Below the pieces are notes generated by a model, which worked only from the letters and a program-made list of their open reading frames with translations, searched no databases and was not told where the DNA came from. Shown piece by piece: positions 59,549-64,000 of a stretch of 64,000 nucleotides of DNA (positions within the stretch are counted from its first letter, which is position 1; every line of letters begins with the position of its first letter). This DNA comes from CAWJFJ01 sp963800065 (GTDB taxonomy: Bacteria; Actinomycetota; Acidimicrobiia; Acidimicrobiales; UBA8190), in NCBI GenBank assembly GCA_963800065.1, contig CAWCZO010000007.1, forward strand, positions 62,001 to 126,000, given 5' to 3'. A program made the translations under genes and the position numbers.

Positions 59549-60856
59549 TCACTGCGGTCCCGGAAACTCCCACGAGACGCCGTCGGCCGTGTCGTGGACG
59601 GCCACGCCGAGGGCCAGGAGGCGGTCGCGGACGGCATCGGCGTCGGCGTAACGGCCGTCCGAGCGTGCCTCGGCCCGCAGGGCCAGGGCCAGGTCCACGA
59701 AGGGACCGACGACGGTGGCCGGGTCGCGCGTCCCGGATTCGGCCACCGCACCGAGCTCGTTGACCATGGACCGCAGGGCGGCGCGACCGCGGTCCATCTC
59801 GTCGGACTGCTGGGTGTCGGCCCGCCACGACCACATCTCGTCCTCGAGGGCCAGGACGGCGCCCACCATGGCGGGGGCGTCGCCGCTGTCGCGACCGGCC
59901 CGGAACGACGCCTCACAGGAACGGATGGCTTCGAGGAGAGGAGAGCCGTGGGCGCCGACGGGTCCTGTGGCCACCGCGGTCACCGTTTCGGACGGCGCCG
60001 ATTCGCGTCCGCCATCGGTGGTCACGCCGGACGAGACGTGGGCCAGGTCCTCGGCCATCTCGGCCAGGTGGTCGATCGAGACGGTTCGGCCCGATTCGAG
60101 CCGCGTCGAGCGACCCCTTGACCGGACGGTGACGCCACCGTGGCCGGCGACCAGGGCCGAGCCGGCGTCGAGGTCGAGGCAGAGCGCCGTGTGCTCGTCG
60201 ACCCCGAGGACGAAGACACCCTCGGGGAGCTCGTCCTCCAGCCGGGCCAGGCGCTCCTCGCCGAGGTAGGAGTAGCGGGTGTCGTGGGTGCCCCCCTCGG
60301 CGTTGTCGTAGTGGGGGATGAGGGCCACGGGCAGCCCGAGGGGACCGAGGAGATCGAGCCCCTCGACCCAGCGCGCCTCCTCGCCCACCTTGTAGACCTC
60401 GTAGACGGGGACGGCCACCGCCCCCAGGGCCAGCGCCGCCGCCGAGGCGAAGGTGACGGCCCCGCCGAGGGCCAGCTTCTCGGCCAGGACGGGGGGGACG
60501 AGGGTGCCGCGCCACTGGCGGAGCGCGTAGGTGGGGCTGCCCGGTCCCGAGAAGACGAAGGGGGCGGCGGCGATGCGGGCGATGACGACGTCGCCGTGGG
60601 GCGGGTCCAGGTCGGCGACGGAGCGCAGGCCGGCCACCTCCAAGGTGACCCCGACGCTGTGGCGGAAGTAGTCGACGGCCCGGGCCGCGATGTCGGCGGC
60701 GTTGGTCTGGAATCCGAAGGGGGTGTCGAGGAGGATCCCGTGGACCGGTCCCGGACCCAGGCGTTCGACCACGGCCCGGTGGACCTTGATCATGGTGGGG
60801 GCCGTCTCCCCCGACCCCATGATGGTGAGCAGCCGGGGGAGCCCGCCGGCCGTCAC
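59549..60856 (-). CDS. Peptidase S51/cyanophycinase-like protein fused to a CysRS-type C-terminal domain
   Basis: 435 residues in two parts. Residues 1-260 look like a class-I amidotransferase-like serine hydrolase of the S51/cyanophycinase kind: 'LLTIMGSGETAPTMIKVHRA', 'FVFSGPGSPTYALRQWRGTL', 'GGAVTFASAAALALG' (Ser138 as nucleophile), 'PVALIPHYDNAEGG' (His182) and 'GVFVLGVDEHTALCLDLDAG'. Residues about 300-435 resemble the helical DALR_2 and terminal region of cysteinyl-tRNA synthetase, ending 'YADADAVRDRLLALGVAVHD' then 'TADGVSWEF'. No CysRS catalytic core (HIGH, KMSKS) is present. It begins 13 bp after the DUF2017 gene, in the ctaA-clpS unit. The substrate is unknown. Confidence 0.75.
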   Translation of the reverse strand: MTAGGLPRLLTIMGSGETAPTMIKVHRAVVERLGPGPVHGILLDTPFGFQTNAADIAARAVDYFRHSVGVTLEVAGLRSVADLDPPHGDVVIARIAAAPFVFSGPGSPTYALRQWRGTLVPPVLAEKLALGGAVTFASAAALALGAVAVPVYEVYKVGEEARWVEGLDLLGPLGLPVALIPHYDNAEGGTHDTRYSYLGEERLARLEDELPEGVFVLGVDEHTALCLDLDAGSALVAGHGGVTVRSRGRSTRLESGRTVSIDHLAEMAEDLAHVSSGVTTDGGRESAPSETVTAVATGPVGAHGSPLLEAIRSCEASFRAGRDSGDAPAMVGAVLALEDEMWSWRADTQQSDEMDRGRAALRSMVNELGAVAESGTRDPATVVGPFVDLALALRAEARSDGRYADADAVRDRLLALGVAVHDTADGVSWEFPGPQ

Positions 60857-60869
60857 GGCCCGGCCCCGT

Positions 60870-61364
60870 TCACGTCGGGTCCCGCCGGTCGGTCCCGGCG
60901 TCGGGGAGGGCCGAGGCCAGGGCGTCGACGAGCTCCTCCTGGAGCATGCTCAGGTAGTGGTAGACGGTGAACTCGGTGGCCCGGGGATCGGTGTCCTCGA
61001 CCATGGTGCCGCCCTCGGAGACGTCGAGCTGGGTGCCGAGGACGAGGCGGAGGACCTCGACGGCGTCGAGCCACTCGTGGATCTCGCCCTCGTCGATGGA
61101 GGCGGCGCCGGCCGTCGTCGACAGGGTGTCGAGTGACTGCTGGTGCTGGCGGAGGAGCTGGGCCCCCATCATCTCGCGGTAGTCGGCCTCGGCTCTGGCG
61201 TCGTCGGTGTAGGCGACGGGGAAGACGCGCGCCGTCGAGGGGTCGTCCTGTTCGAGGAGCTCCTGGACCTGACGCGGCAGCATCGAGAGCAGTTGCTGCT
61301 CGGGACCGGCCAGACCCACCCGGAAGCGACCCTGACGGTCGCGGCGGAAACGGTGACGGGCCAT
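60870..61364 (-). CDS. DUF2017 family protein
   Basis: 164 residues, mostly helical: 'FRVGLAGPEQQLLSMLPRQV', 'ARVFPVAYTDDARAEADYRE', 'EIHEWLDAVEVLRLVLGTQL' and 'FTVYHYLSMLQEELVDALAS'. This family regularly follows clpS in actinobacteria and has no known activity. Its ATG adjoins the clpS stop codon, so it is likely co-translated and may work with the Clp protease, but that is by association only. Confidence 0.85.
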   Translation of the reverse strand: MARHRFRRDRQGRFRVGLAGPEQQLLSMLPRQVQELLEQDDPSTARVFPVAYTDDARAEADYREMMGAQLLRQHQQSLDTLSTTAGAASIDEGEIHEWLDAVEVLRLVLGTQLDVSEGGTMVEDTDPRATEFTVYHYLSMLQEELVDALASALPDAGTDRRDPT

Positions 61365-61688
61365 CTACGAGGTCTGTTCCATGGTGGCCCAGAGCCCGTG
61401 CTCGTGGAGCCGGAAGACGTCGAGCTCGGCGCGTTCGCGCGGTCCCGAGGTGACGACGGCGCGGCCCTTGTGGTGGACGTCGAGCATGAGGCGCGAGGCT
61501 TTCTCCTTGCTGTAGCCGAAGAGCTTCTGGAAGACGTAGGTGACGTAGGACATCAGGTTGATGGGGTCGTTCCAGACGATCACCAGCCAGGGCCGGTCGG
61601 GACGGACGTCGGTGTCGGAGGTGGGGCGGTCCACCTCGGCCGGGGCCGCTCCCGGTCCGGACCCCGAACCCGATCCCGGGTCCGTCAC
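61365..61688 (-). CDS. clpS: ATP-dependent Clp protease adaptor ClpS
   Basis: Delivers N-degron substrates to ClpC/ClpA-ClpP. 107 residues: a disordered Gly/Ser/Pro head of about 30, then 'PWLVIVWNDPINLMSYVTYV' (the N-D-x-x-N motif that holds the destabilising N-terminal residue), 'FQKLFGYSKEKASRLMLDVH', 'HKGRAVVTSGPRERAELDVF' and the C-terminal strand-helix. The GTG overlaps the ctaA stop (GTGA), so expression is tied to ctaA. Confidence 0.94.
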   Translation of the reverse strand: MTDPGSGSGSGPGAAPAEVDRPTSDTDVRPDRPWLVIVWNDPINLMSYVTYVFQKLFGYSKEKASRLMLDVHHKGRAVVTSGPRERAELDVFRLHEHGLWATMEQTS

Positions 61689-62650
61689 CGACCGGACCCG
61701 ACGGGGCTGGGCGGCGCCACCGGGGATGCCGTCCCCGGCGCCGTCACCGCGGTGGCGGCCGGGGGCACGGTGACCTCGGCCGCGTGGTGCCAGAGGCCGT
61801 CGGTGAACCAGAGCATCGTCGACCACACCACCGTGACCCCGAAGACGTGGACCCCGACGAGGAGGGCGGGGAGGTGGGTGAAGTACTGGGTGTAGCCGAT
61901 GACGCCCTGGGCCACCATGGCGGCCAGGAGGATCCGGCCCTTCTCGGCCACCGCCGACGGGGCCCGGGTGCGCTCCAGGAGGTAGAGGATGGCCAGGGTC
62001 ATGGCCCCGAGGACGAGGACGATCTCGGCGTGGGTCCGGGCCATGTCGGCCAGGGGGACGGGGATGCGCTTGGCCCCCTTGCCGCCGGCATGGGGTCCGG
62101 CCCCGGTGGTGGCCGTCCCGGCGGCGATGGCCAGGACGAGGACACCGGTCATGGCCAGGGCCAGGCGGCGGACACGCGCTGACACCATGGGGACCCCGGC
62201 CCCCGGGGCCCGCCCCGCCCGCAGGGCCAGGACCACGGCCACGGTGAGCAGGACGATGCCCACCATGAAGTGGACCATGACCACGTAGGGGTTGAGCTTG
62301 GAGTAGACGACCAGGCCGCCGATGACCGCCTCCCCCAGGATCCCGCCGATCAGGGCCACCGACAGCCAGGTGAGATCACGCCGCCGGGGCCGGCGGCGGA
62401 GCGCGGCCAGGAGGACCACGGCGGCCACCAGGCACAGGGCCACCACCACCATCCGGTTGGAGAACTCGATGGCCGGGTGGAGCGACAGCGGCGGGGTCAG
62501 GTGATGCTGCGAGCAGGTCGGCCAGTCGGGGCAGCCCAGGCCCGAGTCCGACAGGCGGACGGCCGCCCCCGAGACGATGTTCAGGACCACCAGGCCCAGC
62601 GCCACCTGGGTGACGCGCAGGAAACCCCGGGGTCCGACGTGGGGGAGCAC
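61685..62650 (-). CDS. ctaA: Heme A synthase
   Basis: Oxidises the C8 methyl of heme O to a formyl group, giving heme A for aa3-type oxidase. About 321 residues with eight hydrophobic segments. 'LGLVVLNIVSGAAVRLSDSG' and 'LGCPDWPTCSQ' (a Cys-rich loop typical of the Gram-positive type), 'AIEFSNRMVVVALC' (heme-ligand region), 'VVMVHFMVGIVLLTVAVVLA', 'MARTHAEIVLVLGAMTLAIL' and 'LLVGVHVFGVTVVWSTMLWF'. GTG 62650 is preferred: TACCAT lies 7 nt upstream; GTG 62674 is also in frame. Divergent from ctaB, its pathway partner, over 74 bp. Confidence 0.94.
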   Translation of the reverse strand: MLPHVGPRGFLRVTQVALGLVVLNIVSGAAVRLSDSGLGCPDWPTCSQHHLTPPLSLHPAIEFSNRMVVVALCLVAAVVLLAALRRRPRRRDLTWLSVALIGGILGEAVIGGLVVYSKLNPYVVMVHFMVGIVLLTVAVVLALRAGRAPGAGVPMVSARVRRLALAMTGVLVLAIAAGTATTGAGPHAGGKGAKRIPVPLADMARTHAEIVLVLGAMTLAILYLLERTRAPSAVAEKGRILLAAMVAQGVIGYTQYFTHLPALLVGVHVFGVTVVWSTMLWFTDGLWHHAAEVTVPPAATAVTAPGTASPVAPPSPVGSGR

Positions 62651-62657
62651 CGGGAGA

Positions 62658-62663
62658 ATGGTA
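62658..62663 (-). promoter_or_regulatory. candidate -10 (TACCAT) of ctaA
   Basis: TACCAT, 7 nt before GTG 62650; leaderless pattern. Confidence 0.45.
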
Positions 62664-62710
62664 CCGGCGGGCACGGTGGGGCCTGCTTTGTCCGGGTGGG
62701 TGCGGCACCG

Positions 62711-62716
62711 TAGGCT
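62711..62716 (+). promoter_or_regulatory. candidate -10 (TAGGCT) of ctaB
   Basis: TAGGCT, 8 nt before ATG 62725; leaderless pattern. It lies 47 bp from the opposite ctaA box. Confidence 0.45.
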
Positions 62717-62724
62717 CGGCGGCG

Positions 62725-63627
62725 ATGACCTCGCTGCCCGTCCCCGCGCCGGTGGTGAGGACGGAGAAGATCCGCAGCTACGTGGCCCTCACCAAGCCCC
62801 GGATCATCGAGCTGCTGCTGGTGACCACCCTGCCCACCATGTTCGTGGCTCGCCGGGGCGTCCCCTTGGTCGGGCTCATGGTGGCCACCCTGGTCGGAGG
62901 GGCCCTGGCCGCCGGCGGGGCCAACGCCATCAACATGGTGGTCGACCGCGACATCGACAAGCTGATGCACCGGACGCGGAACCGGCCACTGGTCACCGGG
63001 GCCATGACGCCGCGCGCCGCACTGGTCTTCGCCCTCACCCTGGAGGTGGTGGCCTTCGCCGAGCTGTGGAGATGGGTCAACCTCCTCTCGGCCGTCCTGG
63101 CCGTGTCGGCCACCGCCTTCTATGTCTTCGTCTACACGCTGTGGCTGAAGCGGATCTCCACCCAGAACATCGTGATCGGGGGCGCCGCCGGAGCCGTCCC
63201 CGTCCTCGTCGGGTGGGCGGCCGTGACCGACAGCCTGGGGTGGGCCCCCGTGGTGCTGTTCGCCGTCATCTTCATCTGGACCCCTCCGCATTTCTGGGCC
63301 CTGGCCATCCGCTACCGCGAGGACTACGAGACGGCCGGCGTCCCCATGCTCCCGGTGGTGGCCACCCTCAAGCGGACGGCCCGGCAGATCCTCCTCTACA
63401 CGGTGCTGCTGGTGGCCGCCACCCTCGTCTTCGCTGCCGTCGGGCACATGGGGCTGCTGTACGTCGTCTCGGCCGCCGTTCTGGGCGCCGGCTTCCTCGT
63501 CTACGCCCTGCGACTGCGGCGGTTGGCCACCCCGCGCGCCGCCATGCGGTTGTTCCAGTACTCGATCACCTACCTGACGCTCCTCTTCGCCGCCATGGCC
63601 GGCGATGTCCTCGTCCGCTTCCACTGA
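62725..63627 (+). CDS. ctaB: Protoheme IX farnesyltransferase (heme O synthase)
   Basis: Attaches farnesyl to heme B to form heme O. 300 residues, UbiA-type membrane prenyltransferase with about nine helices. The two Asp-rich prenyl-diphosphate sites are 'GANAINMVVDRDIDKLMHRT' followed by 'RNRPLVTGAMTP', and the region around 'IFIWTPPHFWALAIRYREDY', both hallmarks of CtaB. Divergent from ctaA; a thioredoxin-fold gene follows on the same strand and may share the transcript. Confidence 0.96.
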   Translation: MTSLPVPAPVVRTEKIRSYVALTKPRIIELLLVTTLPTMFVARRGVPLVGLMVATLVGGALAAGGANAINMVVDRDIDKLMHRTRNRPLVTGAMTPRAALVFALTLEVVAFAELWRWVNLLSAVLAVSATAFYVFVYTLWLKRISTQNIVIGGAAGAVPVLVGWAAVTDSLGWAPVVLFAVIFIWTPPHFWALAIRYREDYETAGVPMLPVVATLKRTARQILLYTVLLVAATLVFAAVGHMGLLYVVSAAVLGAGFLVYALRLRRLATPRAAMRLFQYSITYLTLLFAAMAGDVLVRFH

Positions 63628-63649
63628 TCTGCCGACCCCGGGGCCGGGG

Positions 63650-64000
63650 ATGACGCCGGGCCGTCGCCGGTTGCTGTCGCTCGCCCTGGGCGTGGTCCTG
63701 GCCGCCGGGTTGTGGGTGGCGCTCACCTCGTTCACCGCCCCGGGCCCGACCCGGGCGCACCCTTTCTCCCTGCCGAGACTGGGAGGGGGACCTCGGGTGA
63801 CGGTGCCGGTGGTCGGTGAGGGGGCGCACGAGGCGGTGGTGGTGACGTTCTTCGGCTCCTGGTGCGGGCAGTGCCAGAGCGAGCTGCCCGCCTTCGCCCG
63901 GGTGGCCCGGGAGGCCGGCGCGGCCGGGGACAGGGTGCGGTTCATCGGTGTCGACGACAACGACGCCGCCGCCGCCGGCCTGGCCTTCGCCCGCCGGAGC
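63650..64000 (+). CDS. TlpA/ResA-like thioredoxin-fold protein, 3' end beyond window
   Basis: A membrane-anchored thiol-disulfide protein. The N-terminal anchor 'LLSLALGVVLAAGLWVALTS' is followed by a thioredoxin fold with 'VVVTFFGSWCGQCQSELPAF' (CxxC active site, about residues 68-71) and 'VRFIGVDDNDAAAAGLAFAR'. Relatives reduce apocytochrome c cysteines or assist oxidase copper assembly, which fits the ctaAB setting. The start is ATG 63650 (G-rich stretch before it); ATG 63605, overlapping ctaB, is in frame as well. The frame is open at the window end. Confidence 0.85.
   Translation, partial: MTPGRRRLLSLALGVVLAAGLWVALTSFTAPGPTRAHPFSLPRLGGGPRVTVPVVGEGAHEAVVVTFFGSWCGQCQSELPAFARVAREAGAAGDRVRFIGVDDNDAAAAGLAFARRS

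Overview
The window is a high-GC chromosomal segment of an actinobacterium. I infer an uncultured or little-studied member of the class Acidimicrobiia. The clues are the actinobacterial heat-shock block (dnaK-grpE-dnaJ-hspR plus a HAIR-like operator), clpS followed by a DUF2017 gene, a LytR-CpsA-Psr protein, ergothioneine genes, a 'GWWLASDGLWYAPE' head on a membrane protein, and several exported proteins built from 'GYWxVxSDGGxFxF' repeats. The class assignment is not tested by any search.

Layout. 1-17.5 kb is an accessory, secretome-rich stretch: an LCP cell-wall ligase (cut by the window edge), a BNR-type lipoprotein, a very large subtilisin-like lipoprotein, a duplicated Cys/His protein facing a TetR regulator across a palindromic operator, a PQQ-propeller/repeat exported protein, a GNAT enzyme, several exported proteins of unknown function, an amino-acid permease and an Fn3 protein. 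17.7-25.3 kb holds tRNA-Gly, dcd, a membrane Fe-S reductase, a cyclic-nucleotide-binding-domain protein, two small membrane proteins, amtB-glnB under a GlnR-like box, and a frameshifted gpmA. 25.5-32.4 kb is the heat-shock operon dnaK-grpE-dnaJ-hspR-clpB. 32.4-45.0 kb is a purine block (purA, purD, purB, purC, purS, purQ, purL, purF, purM) ending with pyrE; two opposite-strand genes (a hypothetical and a PHP phosphoesterase) interrupt it. 45.2-48.9 kb carries egtB, egtD and a flavin disulfide oxidoreductase, all with single-base frame breaks. 49-59.2 kb is a second secretome stretch (repeat proteins, a clan GH-A hydrolase, an RCC1/beta-helix giant). 59.2-59.5 kb is a tRNA cluster transcribed Glu-Asp-Phe. 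59.5-64 kb holds ctaA-clpS-DUF2017-S51-like on the minus strand, diverging from ctaB and a thioredoxin-fold gene that runs off the edge.

How the genes work together. The pur genes are mostly linked by GTGA stop/start overlaps and cover PRPP to IMP except purN, purE/K and purH, with purA and purB also serving the AMP branch. HspR probably represses its own operon through the HAIR-like site. AmtB and PII form the usual ammonium uptake and sensing pair. CtaA and CtaB make heme A for an aa3-type oxidase.

Two window-wide patterns stand out. First, at least fifteen genes have a TANNNT hexamer 6-8 nt before the start codon and no Shine-Dalgarno sequence, which points to widespread leaderless transcription and was used here to choose starts. 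Second, single-base indels break gpmA, the purD 3' end, egtB, egtD, the oxidoreductase and the RCC1/beta-helix gene. The reading frames remain otherwise well preserved, so sequence error is as likely as real decay.
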